NCBI RefSeq assembly: GCF_003325375.1
Contig: NZ_CP030862.1
Span: 2,483,501-2,547,500, forward strand
Source: Streptomyces globosus
GTDB taxonomy: Bacteria; Actinomycetota; Actinomycetes; Streptomycetales; Streptomycetaceae
Length of the DNA stretch: 64,000 bases
Direction: 5' to 3'
Below, piece by piece: positions 15,385 through 24,106 of this stretch. The notes under the pieces are model-generated. The model was not told the DNA's origin. It made no database searches and worked only from the letters and a program-made list of their open reading frames with translations. Every line of letters begins with the position of its first letter. Position 1 is the stretch's first letter. The translations under genes were made by a program, and so were the position numbers.

Positions 15385-17664
15385 ATGCTCTCGAAAGCCC
15401 TGTTGCGCCTGGGCACAAGCGCCGCCCGCCGTCCCTGGCGGGTGATCGCGGTATGGCTGCTCGCCGCCGTGCTTGCCGTCCTCGCCGCCCTCGCCGTCGG
15501 CGGGCGGACCGCGGACTCGATGACCGCTCCGGGACTGGACTCCCAACGGGCCGCGGAACTGATCGAGCGGGCCGGCACGGGTCAGGAGGGCATGACCGCC
15601 CAGGTCGTCGTCACCCCCCGCGACGGCGGGGCGACCTTTTTCGACAGCGGCAGCGGCAGCGGCAGCGACAGCGCGCGCACCGCTCTCACGCGGCTGCAGA
15701 CCGAGGTGCAGCGGCTGCCGCACGTGCTCGGCACGAGCGACCCGGCGCGGGCACTCGACGCAGGCCGGGACACCGCCGTGCGCGGCGGACTTGTCTCGGC
15801 CGACGGACGGATCGCGGTCGTCCGGGTCCAGTACCCCGACCAGAGCCGGCTGTCGGCCGGGGACCTCGAAGCCCTCGTCGATCTCGGCGACCGGCTGGGC
15901 GCCGAGCTGCCCCTGCGCATCGAGATGGGCGGGAGCCTCTTCTACGCCTTCTCCGACCCCGACGGCGGCGCAAGCGAGCTGATCGGGATCCTCGCCGCCG
16001 CCGCGATCCTGTTCCTGGCGTTCGGTTCGCTCGTCGCCGCCGCGCTCCCGATCGGCATGGCGGTCTTCGGGCTGACCGTCGGCGTCGCCACGATGACGGT
16101 ACTGGCCGGGGTGACGGACGTCCCCGCTTTCGCACCGGTCCTCGGCAGCATGGTCGGGCTCGGAGTGGGCATCGACTACGCGCTGTTCGTGCTCGCCAGG
16201 CACCGGGAGTACCTCGCGCGCGGCCTCGATCCGCACGAGGCGGCCGGACAGGCTGTGGCCACGGCGGGGCGGCCCGTGGTCTTCGCCGGCGGTACCGTCG
16301 TCGTGTCGATCCTCGGAATGGCGGTCGCGAACGTGCCGTTCATGACGGTGGGCGGCCTGGCCGTCTCGATCGTCGTCCTGACCATGGTGCTCGCGTCGGT
16401 GACGCTGCTGCCGGCCTTCCTCGGTGCGGCCGGCCCGCGGCTGGGCCGGGCCGGCCGGATCGTCCGGGCGCTACGGGCCAGCCGGTCGGGCCGAACCGGC
16501 CGACGGCGGGACACGGCGGCGGGCGCCGCCTCCGCCGCCGGGTGGAGGCGCTGGATCGGCCACGTCAGCCGGCACCCGGTGGTGTACGCGGTCGGCGCGG
16601 CGGGGCTGCTGCTGACGGCGACGCTGCCCGTGCTCGGCCTGCGCGTCGGCCTGCCCGACGACGGCTCACTGCCGCAGAGCCGTACGGAACGCCGCGCCTA
16701 CGACCTCGTCGCCGAGGGGTTCGGCCCGGGCACCAACGGTCCCCTCGTCATCGCCGCGGACCCCTCCGGCGACCGGGGAGCGGTGGACCGACTCGTCACC
16801 GCGGTCGCGGCGGATCCGGGCATCGCATCCGTCGCGCCGACGCACATCGACCAGGCCACCGGCATCGCGACCCTCGTGGTGTTCCCGACCACCAGCCCGC
16901 AGGACAAGGCCACGGCCGACACCATCGCCCGGCTGCGCACCGAGGTGCTGCCCGCGGCGATCGGGGAGGGCCCGGCCAGGGCCCACGTCGGGGGCGCCGC
17001 CGCGAGCCTGTCAGACGTGGGCCAACGCACCAGCCGGCGCCTGCCGTTGTTCATCGCCGCCGTGCTGGCGCTCTCGTTCCTCCTCCTGATTCCGGTCTTC
17101 CGCTCGGTCGTCGTACCGCTCAAGGCGGTACTGCTGAACCTGCTGAGCATCGGCGCGGCCTACGGGGTCATGGTCGCGGTCTTCCAGTGGGGCTGGGGAG
17201 GTGCGCTCATCGGACTGGAAGCGACGGTCCCGGTCGTGTCGTTCATCCCGATGTTCCTCTTCGCCATCCTGTTCGGCCTGTCGATGGACTACGAGGTGTT
17301 CCTCCTCGCGCGCGTCCGTGAGGAGTACGTGCGCACCGGCGACAACAGCACGGCGATCGTGGAGGGCGTCTCCGGCACCGCCCGGATCATCACGTCGGCC
17401 GCCCTCATCATGGTGGCGGTCTTCCTGTCCTTCGCCGTGGCCGATGACCCCTCCGCCAAGATGTTCGGGCTCGGCCTCGCCACCGCGATCTTCGTTGACG
17501 CCACGGTCGTGCGCATGGTGCTGGTGCCGGCGACCATGACGCTCCTCGGCCGGGCCAACTGGTGGCTGCCCGCGTGGCTGGACCGGCTGCTTCCCCGGAG
17601 CCCGGTCGGGATCGGCACCGTCCACGACTCCGACGCGATATCCACGGGTGTCGGACGTGGGTGA
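15385..17664 (+). CDS. MMPL/RND-family transporter
   Basis: The 759-residue protein starts at ATG 15385 after TTGGAGG. Topology is the classical RND repeat: TM1 at about 17-38, a first outer domain, TMs 2-6 at about 185-345, TM7 near 390, a second outer domain, TMs 8-12 at about 555-710. The MMPL signature GIDYALFVLARHREY and its second-half counterpart SMDYEVFLLARVREEY contain the Asp-Tyr pairs used for proton coupling. Family members export lipids or drugs. The ORF could extend far upstream in frame, but only this start has a ribosome site and the family N-terminus. Confidence 0.92.
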   Translation: MLSKALLRLGTSAARRPWRVIAVWLLAAVLAVLAALAVGGRTADSMTAPGLDSQRAAELIERAGTGQEGMTAQVVVTPRDGGATFFDSGSGSGSDSARTALTRLQTEVQRLPHVLGTSDPARALDAGRDTAVRGGLVSADGRIAVVRVQYPDQSRLSAGDLEALVDLGDRLGAELPLRIEMGGSLFYAFSDPDGGASELIGILAAAAILFLAFGSLVAAALPIGMAVFGLTVGVATMTVLAGVTDVPAFAPVLGSMVGLGVGIDYALFVLARHREYLARGLDPHEAAGQAVATAGRPVVFAGGTVVVSILGMAVANVPFMTVGGLAVSIVVLTMVLASVTLLPAFLGAAGPRLGRAGRIVRALRASRSGRTGRRRDTAAGAASAAGWRRWIGHVSRHPVVYAVGAAGLLLTATLPVLGLRVGLPDDGSLPQSRTERRAYDLVAEGFGPGTNGPLVIAADPSGDRGAVDRLVTAVAADPGIASVAPTHIDQATGIATLVVFPTTSPQDKATADTIARLRTEVLPAAIGEGPARAHVGGAAASLSDVGQRTSRRLPLFIAAVLALSFLLLIPVFRSVVVPLKAVLLNLLSIGAAYGVMVAVFQWGWGGALIGLEATVPVVSFIPMFLFAILFGLSMDYEVFLLARVREEYVRTGDNSTAIVEGVSGTARIITSAALIMVAVFLSFAVADDPSAKMFGLGLATAIFVDATVVRMVLVPATMTLLGRANWWLPAWLDRLLPRSPVGIGTVHDSDAISTGVGRG

Positions 17665-17702
17665 CGGCCGCTCCCGGGCGCCGGAGCCCGGAAGCGGCCG
17701 TC
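17663..17702. terminator. bidirectional terminator between MMPL and SulP genes
   Basis: GACGGCCGCT-C-CCGGGC pairs with GCCCGG-A-AGCGGCCGTC around a 6-nt loop, a 16-bp stem with one mismatch. The two flanking genes converge on it; it begins at the MMPL stop codon. Confidence 0.8.
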
Positions 17703-17716
17703 GGCGGTGCGACGGA

Positions 17717-19225
17717 TCAGTGGCCGGCGAGTTCGCCGCTCAGCTTGCCGTGGAGGTCGGCGCTGTGGCCGTCCAGGCCAATGATCTCGACGGTCTTGCC
17801 ACGCTGGGCGTACTTGGTCTCGATCGCGTCCAGGGCGGCGACGGAGGAGGCGTCCCAGACGTGCGCCGCCGAAAGGTCGATGACGACCTTGTCCGGGTCG
17901 CTCGCGTACGCGAACCGGCCGACGAGGTCGTTGGAGGAAGCGAAGAACAGCTCACCGGTGACGGAATAGACCACCGTGCCGCCATCGGGGTCGGTGACGG
18001 CGGTGACATCGGCCAGGTGGGCGACGCGCTTGGCGAAGATGACCATGGCGGTGAGGCAGCCGACAACGACGCCGACGGCAAGGTTGTGGGTCGCGACCAC
18101 GCCGACCACGGTGACCACCATGACGGTGATCTCCCCGGCGGGCATCCGCTTGAGGGTCTTCGGCGCGACGGAGTGCCAGTCGAAGGCTGCGAAGGACACC
18201 ATGATCATGACGGCGACCAGGGCGGCCATGGGGATGTCGGAGACGACCGGGCCGAAGACGATGCACAGCACCATCAGGAACGCACCGGCCAGGAAGGTGG
18301 ACAGGCGGGTGCGGGCGCCCGAGACCTTCACGTTGATCATCGTCTGGCCGATCACCGCGCAGCCGCCCATGCCGCCGAAGAAGCCGGTGACGATGTTCGC
18401 GACGCCCTGGCCGACGGACTCGCGCGTCTTGTCGGAGCGGGTGTCGGTGATGTCGTCGACGAGCTTGGCCGTCATCAGCGACTCCATCAGGCCGACCAGC
18501 GCCATCGCGAACGCGTACGGGGCGATCGTCGTCAGGGTGTCCAGGGTGAACGGCACGTCCGGCAGGCCCGGAACCGGCAGCGAGGAGGGCAGGGCGCCCC
18601 TGTCGCCCACCGTCGGCACGGCGATCCCCGCCGCGAGGGTGATGACGGTCAGGATCACGATCGAGACCAGCGGCGCCGGAATCACGGTCGTGACCTTCGG
18701 GAAGAACACCATCAGCGCCAGCCCGGCCGCGATCAGCGGGTACACCGGCCACGGCACGTCGTGCATCTCGGGGACCTGGGCCATGAAGACAAGGATGGCG
18801 AGGGAGTTGACGAAGCCGACCATGACCGAGCGCGGGATGAACCGCATCAGCCTCGCGACGCCCAGGGCGCCGAGGACGACCTGGAAGACGCCCGCCAGGA
18901 TGACGGCGGCGACCAGGTAGCCCAGGCCGTGCTCACGGTTCAGCGGCGCGATGACCAGGGCGACGGCGCCGGTCGCGGCGGAGATCATCGCCCGCCGGCC
19001 GCCGACGACCGAGATGACCACGGCCATCGTGAAGGAGGCGAACAGGCCCATGGCAGGGTCCACGCCCGCGATGATCGAGAACGAGATCGCCTCCGGGATC
19101 AGCGCGAGGGCGACCACCAGGCCCGCCAGGACCTCGGTACGCCACACCCCCGGGTTGCCGAGCCAGTCCGGGTGCAGACCGCGCAGCCGCGCACCGGTGG
19201 ACACGGCGGAAGCAGAAGAAGACAA
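17717..19225 (-). CDS. SulP-family anion transporter with STAS domain
   Basis: About 502 residues. The membrane part has some 11-12 segments and SulP/SLC26 hallmarks: an early block around EAISFSIIAGVDPAMGLFAS, a GGMGGCAVIGQTMIN motif and PAPLVSIVILT. The C-terminal STAS domain is at about 385-500. SulP proteins carry sulfate, bicarbonate or other anions; the substrate cannot be read from sequence. The start is uncertain: TTG 19225 or GTG 19204 are possible and neither has a strong ribosome site. The gene is divergent from a MerR regulator with a shared operator-like dyad, so MerR control is likely. Confidence 0.88.
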   Translation of the reverse strand: MSSSASAVSTGARLRGLHPDWLGNPGVWRTEVLAGLVVALALIPEAISFSIIAGVDPAMGLFASFTMAVVISVVGGRRAMISAATGAVALVIAPLNREHGLGYLVAAVILAGVFQVVLGALGVARLMRFIPRSVMVGFVNSLAILVFMAQVPEMHDVPWPVYPLIAAGLALMVFFPKVTTVIPAPLVSIVILTVITLAAGIAVPTVGDRGALPSSLPVPGLPDVPFTLDTLTTIAPYAFAMALVGLMESLMTAKLVDDITDTRSDKTRESVGQGVANIVTGFFGGMGGCAVIGQTMINVKVSGARTRLSTFLAGAFLMVLCIVFGPVVSDIPMAALVAVMIMVSFAAFDWHSVAPKTLKRMPAGEITVMVVTVVGVVATHNLAVGVVVGCLTAMVIFAKRVAHLADVTAVTDPDGGTVVYSVTGELFFASSNDLVGRFAYASDPDKVVIDLSAAHVWDASSVAALDAIETKYAQRGKTVEIIGLDGHSADLHGKLSGELAGH

Positions 19226-19542
19226 GAGAACGGGAACCTGTCGTACTCGGGCACACCCCTGGAGGCAGGCCGGGGCGCACGGGAGGACGCGGAAGGGCCG
19301 GGCCGGCCCTCCGCGGACGGCCCGCACAGGCAGGCCGGAAGTCGAAGAGGTCGGAGCCGGGCCCGCGCCGAAGCGCGGCCGGGGCTCACGCCCAGGGGCG
19401 AAGCATCACGGCGGGCAGGCGACGGCGCCGGGCGTCGTGGGCTCGCGCACGCTTGCTCCTGCAGCAATCGGATCTCCGCCGGGGGCGCCATCGGCCCCGA
19501 CAAGGCAACAGCAGGGCCGCCGGGGCCGCCCTCGCACCCGGA

Positions 19543-19563
19543 ACTCTACCCCAACGTTAGAGT
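19543..19563. promoter_or_regulatory. MerR-type operator
   Basis: A perfect 6-bp inverted repeat ACTCTA / TAGAGT is separated by 9 bp (CCCCAACGT), 60 bp before the merR-like start and 320 bp before the SulP gene. TAGAGT is also a plausible -10 box on either strand, fitting promoter remodelling by MerR proteins. The rest of the 19226-19622 interval shows no gene. Confidence 0.6.
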
Positions 19564-19622
19564 AGAAGCCGGTGGCGGTCGCACGGGCCCGCCCAGACGA
19601 GAAGGACCAGGGGATCGCGGGC

Positions 19623-20036
19623 GTGGACGACAGGCACATGCAGATCGGCGAAGTCGCCGCCCGGACCGAACTGTCCCTGCGCACCATCCGGCACTACGAG
19701 GAGGCCGGCCTGGCCGGCCCCTCGGCCCGCTCGCAGGGCGGCTTCCGCCTCTACACCGAGACCGACGTGAGCCGCCTGATGGTCATCCGCCGCATGAAAC
19801 CGCTCGGCTTCACCCTCGACCAGATGCGCGACCTGCTCGACGTCACCGACCGCCTCGACGCGGACGGCGACCTCGACCCCGCCGAGCGGGAGACCCTGCT
19901 GGAGCGCCTGCGGGAGTACGAGCAGGCCGCCACCGAGCAGGTCGGCAAGCTCCGCGTCCGGCTGGCCCGCGCCGAGGACTTCGCCGATACCCTCCGCACC
20001 CGCCTGGAGCGGACCGCCACGGCCGTCCGGCCCTGA
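19623..20036 (+). CDS. MerR-family transcriptional regulator
   Basis: With GTG 19623 (AGGGGA upstream) the product is 137 residues. An ATG at 19638 and a leaderless GTG at 19572 (8 nt after TAGAGT) are alternatives. The N-terminal winged helix reads MQIGEVAARTELSLRTIRHY, followed by the GGFRLYTETDVSRL segment and a dimerising coiled coil (about 75-135). No cysteine pair for metal binding is present, so it is not a classic metal sensor. It probably controls the divergent SulP transporter gene. Confidence 0.88.
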   Translation: MDDRHMQIGEVAARTELSLRTIRHYEEAGLAGPSARSQGGFRLYTETDVSRLMVIRRMKPLGFTLDQMRDLLDVTDRLDADGDLDPAERETLLERLREYEQAATEQVGKLRVRLARAEDFADTLRTRLERTATAVRP

Positions 20037-20126
20037 CGCCGCACGTCCACGGGGCCAGGACGGCGCACGCGCCTCATCGCGTTCCGCCGCCCCGCGGTGA
20101 GCGCCGGCCGCTCGGGCGCGGGCGGC

Positions 20127-20879
20127 TCAGGCAGGCCGGCTTCCCCGGTGCCGCTCCAGAGGGGTCGCGGTGGTCGAGTTGCTCACGCTGAAGGTGACGC
20201 TGCCGGGCCGGTAGCGGTCGTCGGACCATTCGATCGGGCGGCCTGACTGGTCGCAGCTGACGTGGCGCTGCCGCAGCAGGGGGCTGCTGCGGCGGACGCC
20301 CAGCAGGTCGGCGTCCTGCGCGCCCGCCGGTACCGCGTCGATGAGGTGTTCCCCGTACCGGGCGACGATGCCCGCCTCCCGGGCAATGGCGTCCATGATC
20401 GACACGCAGTCCTCGGGCAGCGCCTCGACGGCCGGCGCGGCCCAGTCGGCGTAGGCGGTGCGCTCCACCATCGCGGGTTCCCCGTCGAGGGAGCGCAGGC
20501 GCAGGACGTGCAGGATCTCGGTGTCCTCGGGGAGCGCGAGGCGGCGGGCCTCCTCGGCCGTGGCCGGCCTCCTCGACCGTAAGAGGATCCGGCTGGTGAC
20601 CTCCAGGCCCAAGCCCTGGGCCCACTGGGCGAAGCTGTTCAGCTCGGCGAAGCTCTGGCGGCGTTCCTGGCGGAGCACGACGCGCCGGGCGCCCTGTCGC
20701 GAGCCGACCAGTCCCTCCGACGTGAGCAGGGCCACGGCCTGGCGGACCGTACCGCGCGAGGCCGACCACTGGGCCACCAGCTCGCTCTCCGAGGGAAGCC
20801 GGGCCCCGACGGGGAAGGCGCCTTCGAGTATCGCCTGCCGCATGGCGTCGGCGATCTCCAGATAGCGTGCCGTCCCCAC
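20127..20879 (-). CDS. GntR-family regulator (HutC/UTRA type)
   Basis: GTG 20879 is chosen because CTGGAGG lies 8 nt upstream; the product is 250 residues. The GntR winged helix occupies about 1-70 (LPSESELVAQWSASRGTVRQ) and a UTRA ligand-binding domain about 85-245. It is divergent from the phosphonate-type ABC transporter operon, whose promoter region carries a perfect 16-bp dyad. UTRA regulators sense small metabolites such as sugars phosphates, histidine-pathway intermediates or phosphonates. Here the transported compound is the likely effector. Confidence 0.9.
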   Translation of the reverse strand: MGTARYLEIADAMRQAILEGAFPVGARLPSESELVAQWSASRGTVRQAVALLTSEGLVGSRQGARRVVLRQERRQSFAELNSFAQWAQGLGLEVTSRILLRSRRPATAEEARRLALPEDTEILHVLRLRSLDGEPAMVERTAYADWAAPAVEALPEDCVSIMDAIAREAGIVARYGEHLIDAVPAGAQDADLLGVRRSSPLLRQRHVSCDQSGRPIEWSDDRYRPGSVTFSVSNSTTATPLERHRGSRPA

Positions 20880-21098
20880 GTGCCGGCCTCCAGTCCACTC
20901 CTGTGCACAGCCGGTCACCCTGGGTGCCGGTCCGGCGTCCACTCTAACCTGCGGCCGCAGTCGGTCCACCCTCAAGGGCAACCGTCAACACGACGGTGTT
21001 CACCTCGACTTCACGCTGGCCGGGTCTTCCACCAGTGACACCGGGACGGCCATGTTCCGTTCACTTCGGCGTCGGTTGGCACAGGCGAAGTGGGATCG

Positions 21099-21114
21099 AC
21101 TTGTTCAAACAAGT
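21099..21114. promoter_or_regulatory. GntR operator ACTTGTT-CA-AACAAGT
   Basis: A perfect 7-bp inverted repeat with a 2-bp centre lies 30 bp before the substrate-binding-protein start. Its size and symmetry fit a GntR/HutC dimer. It is the only AT-rich dyad in the 260-bp divergent region and would block transcription into the transporter operon. Confidence 0.65.
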
Positions 21115-21143
21115 GACCCCCTCTCTCGCTTCAGGAGATCTCT

Positions 21144-22301
21144 GTGCCCAGACCCTCCGGCCGCCGCATGTCCGTCCTGCTCGCCACCGCCGTGCTCACC
21201 GCCCTCACCGCCGCCTGCGGCGCCGCTCCCGACGAGCCGGCCGCTGCCGCCAAGGCGGGGGCGGACGCGAAGACCGCCACCTCCGCAGCCGCCTTCGGAG
21301 GTGTGGAGGGCCTCGTCGCGGCCGCCGAGAAGGAGGGCGAGCTGAACGTGATCGCTCTGCCGCCGGACTGGGCGAACTACGGCGAGATCATCAAGGCGTT
21401 CGAGGCCAAGTACCCCAAGATCAAGATCAAGAGCGAGAACCCGGACGCCTCCAGCTCCGACGAGATCGCCGCCGTCAAGTCCCGCAAGGGCCAGGACCGC
21501 GCCCCCGACGTCCTCGACCTGGGCATCGCCTTCGCCCGCAGCGGAGCGGACGAGGGCCTGTTCGCCCCGTACAAGGTCGAGGCGTGGGACAAGATCCCGG
21601 CCGGCCAGAAGGACCCGGAAGGCCGCTGGTACAACGACTACGGCGGCTACATCTCCATCGGCTGCGACGCACGGCGCATCCCGGTCTGCCCGCAGACCTT
21701 CGCGGACCTGCTCAAGCCCGAGTACAAGGGCAAGGTCGCCCTCAACGGCAACCCCACGAAGTCCGGTTCGGCCTTCGGCGGCGTCTACGCGGCCGCCCTC
21801 GCCAACAAGGGCTCCTTCGGGGACATCCAGCCGGGCATCGACTTCTTCGGACAGCTGAAGAAGAGCGGCAACTTCATCCCCGTCGAGTCCACCCCGGCCA
21901 CCGTCGAGAAGGGCGAGACGCCCATCTCCATCGACTGGGACTACCTGAACGCCGGCTACGCCGACCAGTTCAAGGACAAGGGCGTCGACTGGAAGGTCGC
22001 CGTCCCCGCCGACGGCGTCTACGCCCAGTACTACTCGCAGGCCATCAACAAGGACGCCCCGCACCCGGCCGCCGCCCGCCTGTGGATGGAGTTCCTCTAC
22101 AGCACCGAGGGCCAGAACCTGTGGCTGAAGGGCTATGCCCGCCCGGTCCTGCTGCCCGCCATGACCGCCGACGGCACCGCCGACAACGGCCTCGTGGCCA
22201 AGCTCCCCAAGGTCGAGGGCACCCCGGCCTTCCCGGCCTCCGCGGAGCTCGACAAGGCCAAGGCCACCCTCGCCGAGAAGTGGGACAAGGCCCTCAGCTG
22301 A
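21144..22301 (+). CDS. ABC transporter substrate-binding lipoprotein (2-aminoethylphosphonate type)
   Basis: The 385-residue protein starts at GTG 21144 after TCAGGAG. A lipoprotein signal ends LTAAC (Cys25), so the mature protein is membrane-tethered outside the cell. The body is a Fe3+/polyamine-type binding fold: ELNVIALPPDWANYGEIIKAF near the N-terminus and AVPADGVYAQYYSQAINKDAPHP near the hinge. The set of one binding protein, two separate permeases, ATPase and HAD phosphatase matches clusters annotated for 2-aminoethylphosphonate or related phospho-compounds. Substrate is inference. A molybdate or iron system is less likely given the HAD partner. Confidence 0.85.
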   Translation: MPRPSGRRMSVLLATAVLTALTAACGAAPDEPAAAAKAGADAKTATSAAAFGGVEGLVAAAEKEGELNVIALPPDWANYGEIIKAFEAKYPKIKIKSENPDASSSDEIAAVKSRKGQDRAPDVLDLGIAFARSGADEGLFAPYKVEAWDKIPAGQKDPEGRWYNDYGGYISIGCDARRIPVCPQTFADLLKPEYKGKVALNGNPTKSGSAFGGVYAAALANKGSFGDIQPGIDFFGQLKKSGNFIPVESTPATVEKGETPISIDWDYLNAGYADQFKDKGVDWKVAVPADGVYAQYYSQAINKDAPHPAAARLWMEFLYSTEGQNLWLKGYARPVLLPAMTADGTADNGLVAKLPKVEGTPAFPASAELDKAKATLAEKWDKALS

Positions 22302-23209
22302 TGTCTGCCCCCGCTCCCACCCCCCACACGACGGGGACCGCCGGCGGCAGCACCACCCGCCGCCGGCGGCGCGGCCCCCGCACCTGGCTCGCCGCCCTTC
22401 CGCTCCTCGTCTTCACCGCCCTGTGCTTCGGCATCCCGCTCGGCGCGCTGGTCTTCGGCGCGGTCACCCGTACCGACTCCCGGTCGGGCGCCACCTCCCT
22501 GACCGGCGAGCACCTGGCGCGCTCTCTCCAGGGCCCCTACCTGGGCTCCCTCATCGGCAGCGTCCAACTGTCCGCGCTCACCGCGCTCATCGGCGCAGTC
22601 CTGGGCGTTCTGATCGCGCAGGCCGTCGTCACCTCCCGGTCCCAGGGCCTGCGCAACGCGGCCCTGACCGCCTCGGGCGTGCTCGCCAACTTCGGCGGCG
22701 TTCCCCTGGCCTTCGCGTTCATCGCCACGCTCGGCATCTCCGGGGTCGTCACCCGGCTCGCCGATCTCGGCAGCCTGGGCTGGGACCTGTACTCCTTCAC
22801 CGGTCTGGCCGTGGTCTACCTGTACTTCCTGATCCCGCTCATGGTCCTGGCCACCGTGCCCGCACTGGACGGGCTGCGCCCCCAGTGGCGGGAGGCGGCC
22901 CAGAACGCGGGCGCCACTGCCTGGCAGTTCTGGCGACACGTCGGCCTGCCCGTGCTCGCCCCCTCCCTGCTCGGAGGTTTCGTACTCCTCTTCGGTACGG
23001 CCTTCGCCGCGCACGCCACCGCCGCCGCGCTGGTCGGCGGCTCGGTGCCCCTGGTCACCCTGAAGATCGCGGACGCGCTGTCCGGGAACGTGCTCACCGG
23101 CCAGGAGAACGTGGCGCTCGCCCTCGGCCTCGACATGATCCTGATCGCCGGCCTGGTCATGGCGGTCTACCTGCCCCTCCAGCGACGGAGCGCCCGATGG
23201 CTGCGATGA
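22301..23209 (+). CDS. ABC transporter permease 1
   Basis: The ATG at 22301 overlaps the upstream TGA (TGATG). The 302-residue protein has six membrane segments (about 33-55, 82-105, 125-145, 160-180, 215-238, 268-290). The permease coupling loop is at about 195-215 (EAAQNAGATAWQFWRHVGLP, matching EAA-x3-G). It forms the channel with the next permease. Confidence 0.9.
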   Translation: MSAPAPTPHTTGTAGGSTTRRRRRGPRTWLAALPLLVFTALCFGIPLGALVFGAVTRTDSRSGATSLTGEHLARSLQGPYLGSLIGSVQLSALTALIGAVLGVLIAQAVVTSRSQGLRNAALTASGVLANFGGVPLAFAFIATLGISGVVTRLADLGSLGWDLYSFTGLAVVYLYFLIPLMVLATVPALDGLRPQWREAAQNAGATAWQFWRHVGLPVLAPSLLGGFVLLFGTAFAAHATAAALVGGSVPLVTLKIADALSGNVLTGQENVALALGLDMILIAGLVMAVYLPLQRRSARWLR

Positions 23210-24102
23210 CCCCCACCGCCCAGGAGACCGCCGCCGTCGAGGCGACGAGCCCGGCACCGGACGTGACCCGGGCGCGCCACCGGCGGCCACGTGTCTGGCG
23301 CGGCCTCGTCCTCGGCCTGGCCGGCGCGTACTTCCTCGTCCCGCTCGTCGCCTCGTTCGCCTTCACCGTGCACGTCCCGGGCCGGGGCATCTCCTTCGAC
23401 GCGTACACCCGGCTGCTGTCGGCCGAAGGCTTCACCGAGAGCCTGCTGCTCTCGCTGGGGCTCGCCGCCGCCACCATCGCGCTGTCGCTGACCCTCGCCG
23501 TGCCCGCCCTGATCGCCGTACGGCTCGGCTCGCCCAGGCTCCGTCCGGTGATCGAGGTGATGTGCATGCTGCCCCTGGTCGTACCGCCGATCGCCCTGGT
23601 CACCGGCATCGCCACGGTGCTGCGCTGGGGGCCGGAGCACCTGTCGCGCACCCCGCTCTACCAGACGTTCATAGCGGTCCAGAACGAGAAGTTCCCCGTC
23701 GTCCTGGTCCTGGCCTACGCCGTACTCGCGCTGCCCTTCGTCTTCCGCTCCCTGGACGCGGGCCTGCGCGCCATCGACGTGCCGACCCTCGTGGAGGCCG
23801 CCCGCAGTTGCGGCGCGTCCTGGCCCCACACCGTCCTCCGCGTGCTGGTGCCGAACCTGCGGTCATCGCTCGCCGGCGCCGCCTTCCTCACGCTGGCACT
23901 GGTCCTGGGAGAGTTCACCATCGCCTCTCTTCTCGGCTTCCGGCCCTTCGCGGTGTGGATCGTCTCGATCTCCGGGGCCCACGCCCGCATGTCCGTGGCC
24001 GTCTCCGTCCTCAGCCTCGTCATCACCTGGGCGCTGCTGCTGCTCCTCTCCCGCACCGGAACGGCCTCAGCCGCGTCGGCGCCCTCCCGTAAGGAGTCCT
24101 GA
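23197..24102 (+). CDS. ABC transporter permease 2
   Basis: Start ATG 23197 has CGGAG 8 nt upstream and overlaps the end of permease 1 by 13 nt; an in-frame ATG at 23206 is the alternative. The 301-residue protein has six membrane segments. Its EAA loop reads VEAARSCGASWPHTVLRVLV. It would pair with the upstream permease as a heterodimeric channel. Confidence 0.9.
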   Translation: MAAMTPTAQETAAVEATSPAPDVTRARHRRPRVWRGLVLGLAGAYFLVPLVASFAFTVHVPGRGISFDAYTRLLSAEGFTESLLLSLGLAAATIALSLTLAVPALIAVRLGSPRLRPVIEVMCMLPLVVPPIALVTGIATVLRWGPEHLSRTPLYQTFIAVQNEKFPVVLVLAYAVLALPFVFRSLDAGLRAIDVPTLVEAARSCGASWPHTVLRVLVPNLRSSLAGAAFLTLALVLGEFTIASLLGFRPFAVWIVSISGAHARMSVAVSVLSLVITWALLLLLSRTGTASAASAPSRKES

Positions 24103-24106
24103 TCCC

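Noticed and set aside
17648..20191. 847-codon plus-strand open frame
   Set aside because: It is antisense to the SulP gene and rich in Asp/His/Arg with no folded-domain pattern.
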